Below, in pieces: positions 9,531 to 17,877 of a stretch of 64,000 nucleotides of DNA. The stretch lies in contig DJJR01000069.1 in assembly GCA_002434245.1 (NCBI GenBank), positions 8,146 to 72,145 of the forward strand. The letters run 5' to 3'. The notes below the pieces were generated by a model. It worked only from the letters and a program-made list of their open reading frames with translations. It was not told the DNA's origin and did no database searches. Origin of the DNA: Pelosinus fermentans (lineage in GTDB: Bacteria > Bacillota > Negativicutes > DSM-13327). The position numbers and the translations under genes are program-made. Every line of letters begins with the position of its first letter. The stretch's first letter is position 1.

Positions 9531-10049
9531 TTATCTGCTGCTCATTACTCCAAGAGCCGCTCGTTTGCGTCTATTTTGCATCTGTTCCACCATTTTCGAC
9601 CCACGAACCTCATAAAGAGCCTTTGTTGGGCAAACTTTAATACAGGAAGGTCCCCCATCTTGTTTGCGGCACAAGTCGCACTTCAGCGCTTCGACTTTAC
9701 TTTCACCTTGCACAGGCACCGCAGTAAGCACCAAATCCATCGCACCATAAGGACACGCCATCAAACACGCCTTACACCCGATGCATCTTCCTTGAATCAC
9801 TTGCACAGACTGATCTTGCTGCACGATCGCTTGAGCAGCGCAAGCCTTAGCACAGGGTGCATCTTCACACTGGTGGCATTGAATCGGCGTAGTCACTTTT
9901 GCAGTCTTTACAACCCTTAGTCTTGGTGAAAAATTTTCTACAGTCAGTTTTTCAAGAGCTTGCTCCTTTTGATGCGCCATTACACAGGCAACTTCACACG
10001 TACGACAGCCAATACATTTCCCAGGATCTGCTATTACAAAGTCATTCAT
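9531..10049 (-). CDS. HycB/HydN-like four-cluster ferredoxin
   Basis: 172 residues with four [4Fe-4S] motifs in order: CIGCRTCEVAC (~12-22), CHQCEDAPCAKAC (~58-70), CIGCKACLMAC (~88-98) and CDLCRKQDGGPSCIKVC (~125-141). The C-terminus is a basic helix (VEQMQNRRKRAALGVM). This is the electron-transfer subunit family (HycB/HydN/FdhF-partner). It sits directly before fdhF. In HDCR such subunits wire hydrogenase to formate dehydrogenase, and their C-terminal helices build filaments; that the helix here does so is inference. A second copy lies at the start of the operon (12541-13083). Confidence 0.93.
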   Translation of the reverse strand: MNDFVIADPGKCIGCRTCEVACVMAHQKEQALEKLTVENFSPRLRVVKTAKVTTPIQCHQCEDAPCAKACAAQAIVQQDQSVQVIQGRCIGCKACLMACPYGAMDLVLTAVPVQGESKVEALKCDLCRKQDGGPSCIKVCPTKALYEVRGSKMVEQMQNRRKRAALGVMSSR

Positions 10050-10131
10050 CTTTCTACCTCCTAAGTCTTCTTTATTTTACTTTTGAAAAACAACTATGAT
10101 ATAGCCGTAAACAGGCAAAGGATGAGCATAA

Positions 10132-11115
10132 CTAACCACCAACTCGAACCATCGGACGCCTCACAGAGGATTGATCCCCGTAATCTAAAGAATGCTGCAA
10201 CTGTTTGACTTCTAAGGCTTCAGCAAATAATCCATAGATTTCCTCATCAGTACATCCCCTGCGTAATAGGGATTTAATATCTACTTCATGATTTGACAAT
10301 AAGCAGGACTTAATTTTCCCATCGGCAGTCAATCGAACACGATTGCAGCTATGACAAAAATGCTCTGACATCGGCGTAATAAAGCCAAACATACCTTGCG
10401 CACCTGGGAGCCGATAATATTTGGCTGGTCCATTGCCTGCAATGTTCATAACAGGTTCTAAGATTCCCTGCCCTTGGAGCTCAATTCTGTTTTTCACCAT
10501 AGCAATGCTAACCTTTTGTCCCATGGGCTTCTCACCAATCGGCATATATTCAATAAAACGGATAGCTATGGGAGATTGATATACTTGATTCATAAAGTAG
10601 GAAATATCGGAATCCGATAACGCTTCTGTCACTACAACATTGAGTTTCACAGGATGCAGACCAGCCTCTAATGCACCTTCAATACCAGCAAGTACCTGCT
10701 GCAATTGTCCTTGACCAGTAATGTAAGCAAAACGCATGGAATTGGTCGTATCCATACTGATGTTAATTCGATCCAAACCAGCTTGTTTTAATCTCCGGGC
10801 CATATGGTTCTGACCGAGCAAACTGCCATTTGTCGTCATGGAAAGATCCTGAATGGTATCAATCCTGCGTATGCGGCTAAGAAAATCAACAATACCACTG
10901 CGCAGCAGCGGTTCCCCACCTGTAATCCGAATCTTGCTGACGCCGTGCTGCCCAAGAACAGTAATAATACGCAGCAATTCTTCATACGACAAGATTTCCT
11001 GAGAGCTAAGCAGTTGTATCCCTTGTGGCGGCATACAATATCGGCAGCGAAAATTGCAGCGATCCGTTACCGAAATTCTAAGATAATCAATGATACGTTT
11101 ATGCCCGTCTAACAT
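10132..11115 (-). CDS. moaA: GTP 3',8-cyclase, molybdenum cofactor step 1
   Basis: About 327 residues. The radical-SAM cluster motif is CNFRCRYCMPP near residue 20 (from the chosen start), and the C-terminal second [4Fe-4S] site is HFCHSCNRVRLTADGKIKSCLL. The final residues are RPMVRVGG, close to the conserved C-terminal GG tail that is essential in MoaA. The enzyme makes 3',8-cyclo-GTP, the first intermediate of molybdopterin, needed by FdhF. The frame is open to ATG 11136, but ATG 11115 (MLDGHKRIIDYLRIS) has AGGTGAAG just upstream and fits the family length. It lies within the hydrogenase/formate dehydrogenase operon, which couples cofactor supply to enzyme synthesis. No moaC, moaE or moaD is in the window. 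Confidence 0.94.
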   Translation of the reverse strand: MLDGHKRIIDYLRISVTDRCNFRCRYCMPPQGIQLLSSQEILSYEELLRIITVLGQHGVSKIRITGGEPLLRSGIVDFLSRIRRIDTIQDLSMTTNGSLLGQNHMARRLKQAGLDRINISMDTTNSMRFAYITGQGQLQQVLAGIEGALEAGLHPVKLNVVVTEALSDSDISYFMNQVYQSPIAIRFIEYMPIGEKPMGQKVSIAMVKNRIELQGQGILEPVMNIAGNGPAKYYRLPGAQGMFGFITPMSEHFCHSCNRVRLTADGKIKSCLLSNHEVDIKSLLRRGCTDEEIYGLFAEALEVKQLQHSLDYGDQSSVRRPMVRVGG

Positions 11116-11157
11116 ATCTTCACCTGTCCTACTCATACTTGTTTATAATGGCTAACC

Positions 11158-12537
11158 TCATCGACTAGGCTTATAGTGGGTATGCAAAAGCTTATGTGAT
11201 TTATGCCCTAAGGGTTCTCCCAAAAACTTTTGGTAAATATCTTGTATGTCTGGATTTTCATGAGACTTTCGATAGTGCTGCTCTTCATCATGTTGATAGG
11301 TGCTGGACTTCCGATTTTCATAAGCTTTTCTTCCATCGACGGGCAAGAGCATTTTCGGTTGGCCCCCACCGCTGATACAGCCTGCCGGACAGGTCATGAC
11401 CTCCATAAAGTGAAAATCAGCCTTTCCTCTTTGTACATCTTCCAAAATGGGAATTACATTTTTCAATCCTGAAACCACAACGGTTTTAAGCTTCAATGCA
11501 CCAGTATCCAATGTGACCTTCCTGACACCTTGTTCACCTCTAACACTTGTAACGTTCACATTTTCAATCGGTTCTTTGGTTATCAGTTCATAGGCAGTAC
11601 GAATCGCTGCTTCCATGACACCGCCTGTTACCCCAAAAATAGTACCCGCTCCAGAGTACATGCCTAAAGGTTTATCAAAGCTTTCTTCAGGCAAATCATT
11701 AAAATCAATCGCCGCTTCCTTGATGAGATACGCTAATTCCCTTGTGGTTAAGACAGCATCCACATCCTGATAGCCGCTGGATTTCATCTCAGGCCGACTA
11801 GCCTCAGACTTTTTACAGGTACAAGGCATGATCGCGACACTATACACCTCTCGGGCATCGACCCCATCAATACTCGCGCCATAGGTCTTAAACATGCTTC
11901 CCGCCATTTGCTGGGGTGATTTACAGCTTGATAAATGGTCAATCAGCTCAGGATATTCATTTTCCACAAACTTTACCCATGCTGGACAACAGGAGGTAAA
12001 CATCGGCAGCGATCCGCCCTCTGTAATTCTCTTAACCAATTCACTGCCTTCTTCCATGATGGTTAAGTCAGCAGCAAAGTTCGTATCATACACTCGCGTA
12101 AAGCCCAAACGCTTCAAGGCTGCAACCATTTTTCCTGGTACCAGGCTGCCAAGGGGCATGCCAAATTCTTCGGCAAGAGAGACCCTGACTGCCGGAGCGC
12201 ATTGCACCATGGAAAATTGTTTTTTGTCTGCTAATTGCTTCTTTACCTTAAAAAAGTCACCCTGATAATAAGCAGCAAAAAGTGGTTCTTTCACCATAGG
12301 CATATTCCGTTCTTTCAGTCTTTGACTGCGAGACGTTGCATACTGTTCAAAAGGAGAATCATAAGCACTGCATATTTGCACACATTGCCCACACATGACA
12401 CACTTAGCTATATTGACAGACTGAGGCTTGCCTTCTTCACCTTCAATCGCATCTACAGGGCAGACTTCTGAGCACCGGCGGCATCCTGTACAAAGTTCTG
12501 CATCTATTTTAATATTTTCTTGTAGTTTTTTAGCCAC
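11158..12537 (-). CDS. [FeFe]-hydrogenase catalytic subunit (HydA2, HDCR type)
   Basis: 459 residues. Two N-terminal [4Fe-4S] motifs (CTGCRRCSEVCP and CVMCGQCVQIC) precede the H-cluster domain. L1 is FTSCCPAWVKF, with SCKSPQQMAGSMFK after it; L2 is IMPCTCKKSEASRPE; L3 is FMEVMTCPAGCISGGGQP. All four H-cluster cysteines and the proton-relay Cys are present. L1 and L3 carry Ala where PGW and PGG are usual, and L2 has MPCTCKK instead of MPCTAKK. It oxidises H2 or reduces protons. GTG 12537 follows GAGGG. It is 3 bases after the upstream hycB stop codon, so translation is probably coupled. This short type with HycB and FdhF neighbours is the HDCR hydrogenase. Confidence 0.92.
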   Translation of the reverse strand: MAKKLQENIKIDAELCTGCRRCSEVCPVDAIEGEEGKPQSVNIAKCVMCGQCVQICSAYDSPFEQYATSRSQRLKERNMPMVKEPLFAAYYQGDFFKVKKQLADKKQFSMVQCAPAVRVSLAEEFGMPLGSLVPGKMVAALKRLGFTRVYDTNFAADLTIMEEGSELVKRITEGGSLPMFTSCCPAWVKFVENEYPELIDHLSSCKSPQQMAGSMFKTYGASIDGVDAREVYSVAIMPCTCKKSEASRPEMKSSGYQDVDAVLTTRELAYLIKEAAIDFNDLPEESFDKPLGMYSGAGTIFGVTGGVMEAAIRTAYELITKEPIENVNVTSVRGEQGVRKVTLDTGALKLKTVVVSGLKNVIPILEDVQRGKADFHFMEVMTCPAGCISGGGQPKMLLPVDGRKAYENRKSSTYQHDEEQHYRKSHENPDIQDIYQKFLGEPLGHKSHKLLHTHYKPSR

Positions 12538-12540
12538 CGC

Positions 12541-13083
12541 TTATCCCTCCCTGACCATGAATTCGTTGTGGAATCCACTCATCATATTGGCCGCCGCAAT
12601 ACGCCGCTGTGTCCCTTCTTTTACCATATCAACATATTGAAGGGCTTCACGGGGACAAGCTTTTACACATGCGGGCGCTCCCCCGCATAGATCACATTTA
12701 CTAGCAATAACTTCTGGGTCATCTCCCATAGCTTCTTGGCGAGAAACAATTAGTTCAATGGCCCCAAAGGGGCAAGCTATTATACAGCTTTTACAGCCAA
12801 TACAGCCTGCTTCATCAATTACAATCCGATTGCTCTGTTCTTTAATCGCTGACACTGGACAACTCTTTAAACAAGGAGCATCTTCGCAGTGACGACATTG
12901 AACAGGCATTGTGATCTCAGGAGTTTTGACGAGATACAACCGCGGATTCAGGGAAAAATTCATATTCCCTACGGTCTTAATTTCAGTATCCAAATGAGCA
13001 ACAGCGCAGGCTACTTCGCAGACGCGACAGCCAATGCATTTTTTAGAATCTGCCAAAACGAATGAATTCAAATTACGACTCAA
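12541..13083 (-). CDS. HycB-like four-cluster ferredoxin, first gene of HDCR-type operon
   Basis: About 180 residues from TTG 13083, which has GGAGGAG (13091-13097) seven bases upstream. The longer open frame to 13158 runs into a dispersed repeat and has no ribosome binding site. Four [4Fe-4S] motifs are CIGCRVCEVAC, CRHCEDAPCLKSC, CIGCKSCIIAC and CDLCGGAPACVKAC. It is similar in layout to the ferredoxin beside fdhF. The C-terminus has an Arg/Met-rich helix (QRRIAAANMMSGF). It transfers electrons between hydrogenase and formate dehydrogenase; two such subunits per complex match known HDCR. It starts the minus-strand operon opposite a LysR gene. Confidence 0.92.
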   Translation of the reverse strand: MSRNLNSFVLADSKKCIGCRVCEVACAVAHLDTEIKTVGNMNFSLNPRLYLVKTPEITMPVQCRHCEDAPCLKSCPVSAIKEQSNRIVIDEAGCIGCKSCIIACPFGAIELIVSRQEAMGDDPEVIASKCDLCGGAPACVKACPREALQYVDMVKEGTQRRIAAANMMSGFHNEFMVREG

Positions 13084-13130
13084 CTTCAAACTCCTCCATT
13101 CTTTACTTCTACTTAAATATAGATTTAAAC

Positions 13131-13200
13131 ACGAAGACACGAAGAGTTTAAAGAACACTGCTTATTCCCTTCGTGTTTTCTCCTGCTCTTCGCGTTTTTT
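13131..13200. repeat. imperfect inverted repeat, CACGAAGA dispersed type
   Basis: ACACGAAGACACGAAGAG (left) is answered by CTTCGTGTTTTCTCCTGCTCTTCGCG (right) about 25 bases on. It lies in the promoter region between hycB and the LysR gene. It belongs to the class of short repetitive CACGAAGACACGAAG elements seen in many bacterial genomes. Confidence 0.5.
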
Positions 13201-13346
13201 AGTATTTTTGTAAACATAAATTATGATTTGACTATATAAGTCTTTCAGATTACAATTATATCAAAATTTATTCCATACTAATAATACTAATAACATTCGT
13301 CTCCCATACTTTTTAGGTATTCGTGCTTTATAGGAGAGTGCTTCTT

Positions 13347-14249
13347 ATGATAAGTCTACGTGAAATACAATATTTTCTTGCCATTGCACAAGAAGGCAAC
13401 ATCACAACAGCCGCTCAGCGCTTGCATATGGCTCAGCCTCCTCTTAGCCGACAAATGAAACAGCTGGAAGAAAATTTAGGCACAAAGCTTTTTGAACGTG
13501 GTCATCGCAAAATTCAACTTACAGAAGCAGGACGTTTGCTGCACAATCGGGCAGAACAATTACTTAAGCTGATGGATACAACGGTAAAAGAAATCAAAGA
13601 AATCGATTCTGGTGCCTATGGCACACTATCCATAGGTACAGCCTCCTCCTCTGGAGTAACCATTTTACCAAAAGTAGCGCGTATCTTTCGCAATCACTAT
13701 CCTGATTTAAAGTTTGAGCTATGGGAAGGGGAGTCAATTCGCATTATTGAACTCTTAAATGCAGGATTAATTGAAATCGGTTTAGTACGTTTCTCTTTTG
13801 ATACAGATACCTATGAAGCCATCGAGCTGCCTAAAGAACCGTTAGTGGCTGCCATTCATAAGGATAACACCGGACTTCTAGAAGAAGAAGGCGATTCCAT
13901 CCCTTTGCAAAAGCTCATGGACCAGCCATTAATGATCCATCGTAAGTATGAAATCATTATTACAGAACATTGCCAACAAGCTGGTTTCAACCCGTATTTA
14001 CTTTGTAAGAGTGATGATATCATGCCGATTTTAGCCTGGGCTGACGCGAATGTCGGCATAGCGATTGTGCCGCGGGCCGCGATTGGTCTTATTCCCAGTG
14101 CCAACCTGGTATTTAAGACCATTAGTGATCCTTGCATTAATATTGCATCAGCCGTTATCTGGATGCGCAATCGTCACCTATCGGCTGCTGCCCGTCATTT
14201 TCTTACTTTATTCACAAGCATCACCCAAGATCCCTCTCCTCTATCCTAA
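13347..14249 (+). CDS. LysR-family transcriptional regulator
   Basis: 300 residues from ATG 13347, with TAGGAGAG upstream. The N-terminal winged HTH reads MISLREIQYFLAIAQEGNITTAAQRLHMAQPPLSRQMKQLEENLG, and the effector domain starts at TLSIGTASSSGVTILP (periplasmic-binding fold). It is divergent from the hydrogenase/formate dehydrogenase operon and 24 bases before mobA on the same strand. The position suggests that it controls one or both in response to a small molecule, perhaps formate or molybdate; this is inference. The effector domain resembles the CynR/CatM branch, but no ligand can be named. Confidence 0.9.
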   Translation: MISLREIQYFLAIAQEGNITTAAQRLHMAQPPLSRQMKQLEENLGTKLFERGHRKIQLTEAGRLLHNRAEQLLKLMDTTVKEIKEIDSGAYGTLSIGTASSSGVTILPKVARIFRNHYPDLKFELWEGESIRIIELLNAGLIEIGLVRFSFDTDTYEAIELPKEPLVAAIHKDNTGLLEEEGDSIPLQKLMDQPLMIHRKYEIIITEHCQQAGFNPYLLCKSDDIMPILAWADANVGIAIVPRAAIGLIPSANLVFKTISDPCINIASAVIWMRNRHLSAAARHFLTLFTSITQDPSPLS

Positions 14250-14273
14250 ACTTACAAAGGAGATATAAAGACC

Positions 14274-14942
14274 TTGAATCAGCAGCAAATCAGTGCCGTT
14301 ATCTTAGCAGGAGGCAAGAGTACGCGAATGGGTCAAGACAAAGCCTCCCTTCCCTGGGGCGATCATGATATTCTACACAGTATGATTAAATGTATGGAAA
14401 AGATCTCACAAGACATTCTTGTCATAAGCAATCAGCCCCGCAGCTTGCCTCCCTCTGTCCGAGTCTTGACCGATATCATTCCTCAATGTGGCCCTTTAAG
14501 CGGAATACATGCAGGTCTGCACTATGCTAAGTATGCTACTGCTTTTGTTATTAGCTGTGACATGCCTTTTGTCATACCAGAAGCTGTGCAAACGATTTTA
14601 CACTACGCAGCAGCTAACAAAGAGCGAGATGCGGTACTGCCCCTGTATCATTGTAAAATACAGCCACTCTTTGCCGCTTACCAAAAAAGTTCCTTCCCTG
14701 TCATTGAGCAAGCTTTGCAGGCAGGTCATTACAAAGTGTCATCTCTTTGCAACTTGCTGCATAACTTCTATCTATCAGAAGAATTGTGGCCATCCACCAT
14801 CAATTTGGAACTCTTATTTAAAAACTTGAATTCTTTCCCCGACTATCAGCAAGCCTATATGTATAAGAAAAACGCTTCGCGTCCTTTAAACATACAAAGC
14901 GTACCGAACCACAGAGGCGCAGAGAACACAGAGAAAAGATAG
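14274..14942 (+). CDS. mobA: molybdenum cofactor guanylyltransferase
   Basis: 222 residues from TTG 14274, with AAAGGAGAT upstream. The nucleotide-binding signature AVILAGGKSTRMGQDKASLPW is at the N-terminus, GPLSGIHAGL near 80 and SCDMPFV near 100. The enzyme attaches GMP to molybdopterin to make (bis-)MGD, the form used by FdhF. The last eleven residues (NHRGAENTEKR) and the stop codon are encoded by the left arm of a dispersed inverted repeat (14907-14997), so insertion or growth of the repeat has rewritten the C-terminus. The catalytic domain before it appears complete. It is probably in one transcription unit with the LysR gene. Confidence 0.9.
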   Translation: MNQQQISAVILAGGKSTRMGQDKASLPWGDHDILHSMIKCMEKISQDILVISNQPRSLPPSVRVLTDIIPQCGPLSGIHAGLHYAKYATAFVISCDMPFVIPEAVQTILHYAAANKERDAVLPLYHCKIQPLFAAYQKSSFPVIEQALQAGHYKVSSLCNLLHNFYLSEELWPSTINLELLFKNLNSFPDYQQAYMYKKNASRPLNIQSVPNHRGAENTEKR

Positions 14943-14997
14943 ATAGGGTAAAAACACACTCTCAGTGTCCTCTGCGTACTCTGTGCTCTCTGTGGTT
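14907..14997. repeat. dispersed imperfect inverted repeat (ACCACAGAG type), copy 1
   Basis: AACCACAGAGGCGCAGAGAA on the left is complementary to the right end CTCTGTGCTCTCTGTGGTT, with an internal AGATAGATAGGGT. The same sequence in inverted orientation is at 17568-17648. It can fold into a long hairpin and could act as a terminator after mobA. Confidence 0.75.
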
Positions 14998-15055
14998 AAC
15001 GTTCCCTCTAAAGCTTATAAATTCTATACTATATAACAAAAGCAGGTGATTTTAA

Positions 15056-16267
15056 ATGATTGCACCAGAAGATGCTCTTAGCCTTTTATTAAACCATGCA
15101 CCACTGCCTTGCAGTACTACGAGATTACCCCTGGCAGAGTGTTTTGGCCGTATTTTAGCAGAAGATATTACTTCCACCATGGATTTCCCCCCTTTTAATC
15201 GTTCCCCTTTAGACGGGTATGCGGTACAACTGAAAGATATTGCCCACGTATCCCCAGAACATCCGGTACTGCTCACACAAATCGAATCCGTACCTGCAGG
15301 ATCAGTTCCTTGTAAAATTGTCAGATCCGGACAGGCAACACGAATCATGACGGGTGCCAAAATTCCTGAAGGTGCGGATGCCGTCGTTCGCCTGGAAGAT
15401 ACTCGTCTAATCAATGACCAGATCGAAATACTGACTGCCGACAAAGCAGCAACCAATATTTGTTCTCAAGCTGAAGAAATCCGTGTGAATGAAAAAGTAT
15501 TAACAACAGGCACTCTCTTAGAAGAAGGTGCACTTGGAATCTTGTCCATGTTAGGACAGGCCAATCCATTGGTTTTCCATAAACCAAAAATTGGTATCCT
15601 TGCCACAGGCAGTGAACTTTTGTCTCCCTCTGACCCTATGAAACCTGGCAAAATTCGCGATTCCAATAGTTATATGCTATTGGCAAAAACCCTTAAGGCT
15701 GGAGGAGAGCCTATTTTACTTGGACGTGTAGAAGACAATTTATCTTCTATCATTGCAAAGCTTTCTGAGCTGCCTGATCTGCCTGTATATATTACAACAG
15801 GCGGCGCTTCTGTTGGCGATTATGATGTAATGGAAAAACTATTTCAGGAACTGCAAATCCCCCTTCTCTTTAAAGGTGTAGCAATGAAGCCAGGCATGCC
15901 TGTCTTAGCTGGGGTTTGGAAAAACTCTTTACTCATTGCTCTATCTGGCAATCCCGCAGCTGGCAGTGTTTCCTTCGAAGTCTTAATCAGCCCACTGATT
16001 CGTAAAATTACAGGATTACGTAATTGGAATCACCAAAAGACGATTGTAAAGCTTTGGGGTACTTTTACGAAAACCTCGCCAACTCGTCGTTTTGTTTGGG
16101 CACGCTGGTTTATGAAACAAGGTATCATTTTTGCAGAACCATTGTCACATCAAGGTAATGGAATGCTAAAATCTGCCTTAGAAGCCAATGCCTTACTTGA
16201 AATCCCAGCCCATAATCCCCCTATAAAAGACGGAACAGAGCTGGAAGCAATCCTTTTGCATCTATGA
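15056..16267 (+). CDS. moeA: molybdopterin molybdenumtransferase
   Basis: 403 residues, the usual MoeA size. It inserts molybdate into adenylylated molybdopterin. Family blocks are FNRSPLDGYAV near 45, TRIMTGAKIPEGADAVV near 100, KIGILATGSELLSP near 180, GKIRDSNSYML, YITTGGASVGDYD near 245 and ALSGNPAAGSVSFE near 300. The domains are the MoeA N-terminal/linker region, the MoCF-binding core and domain IV. ATG 15056 follows CAGGTGA. It precedes a second MoeA-like gene by 38 bases. The cluster mobA-moeA-(moeA-like) supplies bis-MGD for the divergent formate dehydrogenase. Confidence 0.95.
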   Translation: MIAPEDALSLLLNHAPLPCSTTRLPLAECFGRILAEDITSTMDFPPFNRSPLDGYAVQLKDIAHVSPEHPVLLTQIESVPAGSVPCKIVRSGQATRIMTGAKIPEGADAVVRLEDTRLINDQIEILTADKAATNICSQAEEIRVNEKVLTTGTLLEEGALGILSMLGQANPLVFHKPKIGILATGSELLSPSDPMKPGKIRDSNSYMLLAKTLKAGGEPILLGRVEDNLSSIIAKLSELPDLPVYITTGGASVGDYDVMEKLFQELQIPLLFKGVAMKPGMPVLAGVWKNSLLIALSGNPAAGSVSFEVLISPLIRKITGLRNWNHQKTIVKLWGTFTKTSPTRRFVWARWFMKQGIIFAEPLSHQGNGMLKSALEANALLEIPAHNPPIKDGTELEAILLHL

Positions 16268-16305
16268 AAATAGGTACTATTCTTCCTAAAGGAGCATTAT
16301 TCTAA

Positions 16306-17322
16306 ATGAAAACCATACATGTAACCAATGCTGTCGGCTTAGTTCTTGGTCAAGATCTAACAAGAGTTGTCCCTGGAGAGTTCAAAGGTATAGCCTTTCA
16401 CAAGGGACATATCATCCGTCCTGAGGATATCCCTGTAATGATGAACATGGGCAAGGATCATGTCTATATTTTGGATCTTGGTCCCGGGGATGTTCACGAA
16501 AATGCAGCAGCTGAGCAGCTTTCACGGTTGTCAGCTGGCGCTAATATTATTCGGGAACATGCCAGTGAAGGCAAAGTAAATATGCTGTCTCGCACCTTTG
16601 GCTTACTAGATATTCATATCGATAAGCTATTACAAATTAACGAGATGACCGGAGTCGCTCTATCGACTCTGCATTCTGGCACACTCGTTAAAAAAGATGA
16701 AGTAGTGGCCACTGCCAAAATCATTCCATTAACACTGCCACAAGACACCCTGGATCATATTGAAAGAATCTGCGCTAATGAAAAAATCATTTCTATTAGA
16801 CCCATACCAGCAAAAAAAGCAGGCTTAGTTGTTACTGGCAATGAAGTATTTTATGGCCGTATCAAGGATCGATTTGAAGAAGTCATTCAGAAAAAAGTAG
16901 CAGACTTAGGCAGTTGCCTGTCACAAACTATTTTTGTACCGGATGATACCCAAAAAGTTTCCGCCGCAATTAAAGAACTTTCTGACGAAAATGATTTGGT
17001 CTTTGTCACAGGCGGCATGTCTGTAGATCCGGATGACATCACGCCTCTGGCTGTACGCCAAACTGGAGCAGACGTTATTGTTTACGGAACTCCCGTATTG
17101 CCGGGCGCTATGTTCCTATTTGCATACCTTAATGATACACCCATTTTGGGTATTCCTGCTTGCGGTATGTTTAGTAAAATTACTGTTTTGGATGTCATTC
17201 TGCCTAAAGTTCTTATTGGAGATAAAATTACGTCCCGCTTCATTGCTTCCTTAGGTCATGGCGGCCTATGCCGCACCTGCAGCGAAGGATGTCATTATCC
17301 CAATTGCTCCTTTTGCAAATAA
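16306..17322 (+). CDS. MoeA-like molybdopterin-binding protein with Cys-rich tail
   Basis: 338 residues. The C-terminal half has a MoCF-binding fold: KKAGLVVTGNEVFYGRIKD near 185 and DLVFVTGGMSVDPDDITP near 235, followed by GTPVLPGAMFL and GIPACGMFS. The N-terminal half resembles the MoeA linker (TNAVGLVLGQDLTRV). The protein ends with a cysteine cluster, CRTCSEGCHYPNCSFC, which is not in true MoeA and could bind a metal or iron-sulfur cluster. Proteins of this kind accompany molybdenum or tungsten enzymes in clostridia and Negativicutes. Exact function is unknown. AAAGGAG precedes ATG 16306. Confidence 0.85.
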   Translation: MKTIHVTNAVGLVLGQDLTRVVPGEFKGIAFHKGHIIRPEDIPVMMNMGKDHVYILDLGPGDVHENAAAEQLSRLSAGANIIREHASEGKVNMLSRTFGLLDIHIDKLLQINEMTGVALSTLHSGTLVKKDEVVATAKIIPLTLPQDTLDHIERICANEKIISIRPIPAKKAGLVVTGNEVFYGRIKDRFEEVIQKKVADLGSCLSQTIFVPDDTQKVSAAIKELSDENDLVFVTGGMSVDPDDITPLAVRQTGADVIVYGTPVLPGAMFLFAYLNDTPILGIPACGMFSKITVLDVILPKVLIGDKITSRFIASLGHGGLCRTCSEGCHYPNCSFCK

Positions 17323-17350
17323 TAAAAAATTGCTAAACAAGACTAAAGCA

Positions 17351-17391
17351 AAGAAGCCGTTTGTACCGATCTGCAAACAGCTTCTTTTTCT
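17351..17391 (+). terminator. terminator of mobA/moeA block
   Basis: AAGAAGC-CGTTTG pairs with CAAACA-GCTTCTT, followed by a T-run. Confidence 0.8.
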
Positions 17392-17462
17392 ATACCGTAC
17401 ATGCTGATAATTCATTAACATACTAAAACGAATCGAGGGAAACAAACTCTTGGCAAGCAGGG

Positions 17463-17490
17463 GATTGCTTCGCTATGCTCGCAATGACCA
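17463..17490. repeat. GATTGCTTCGC...GCAATGAC dispersed motif
   Basis: GATTGCTTCGCTATGCTCGC followed by AATGACC is a short self-complementary element (ATTGC...GCAAT) of a kind found scattered in many bacterial genomes. Confidence 0.4.
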
Positions 17491-17567
17491 TGAAATAAAT
17501 CACAGGAGTGTCAGAAAAGACATCCGAGGCTTTTTGACAATGACAAACAGAGCAAATAGAACGATTT

Positions 17568-17648
17568 AACCGCAGAGACGCAGAGGACGCTGAGGGGATT
17601 TTTAACCCTATCTATCTTTTCTCTGTGTTCTCTGTGTTCTCTGCGGTT
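17568..17648. repeat. dispersed imperfect inverted repeat (ACCACAGAG type), copy 2
   Basis: AACCGCAGAGACGCAGAGGA pairs with the right end TCTCTGTGTTCTCTGCGGTT. The core ACCCTATCTATCTTTTCTCT is the reverse complement of the core of copy 1 (14907-14997). Confidence 0.75.
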
Positions 17649-17877
17649 CGATTATTTTTTTCCACGCATTTTCTATCCCTTTTTAAGGGGCTTTTCTTGA
17701 TAATGACAGATTTACATGCATAAGGGACGGATAGATAGAAAAAATACTTTTCAAATTGCAGGTATCAAAATAAAAGGCAGCGAACTACTACTCAATAACA
17801 TTATTCGCTATTTTTCGACTTATTTTTCAAAAACTCCATTTTTTTACATTCAACTCTTGCATTGAGGTGAACCAGTT

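Larger units (their letters stand above)
17392..17877. other. repeat-rich intergenic region
   Basis: No gene seen. It holds a GATTGCTTCGCTATGCTCGC element (17463-17482), copy 2 of the ACCACAGAG-type repeat (17568-17648), and an AT-rich stretch with the start region of the GGDEF-EAL gene. Confidence 0.6.

Noticed and set aside
12541-13158. Longer N-terminus (MFFKLFVSSC...) for the first HycB
   Set aside because: It runs through a dispersed repeat, adds no family sequence, and the GGAGGAG lies at 13091-13097 before TTG 13083.
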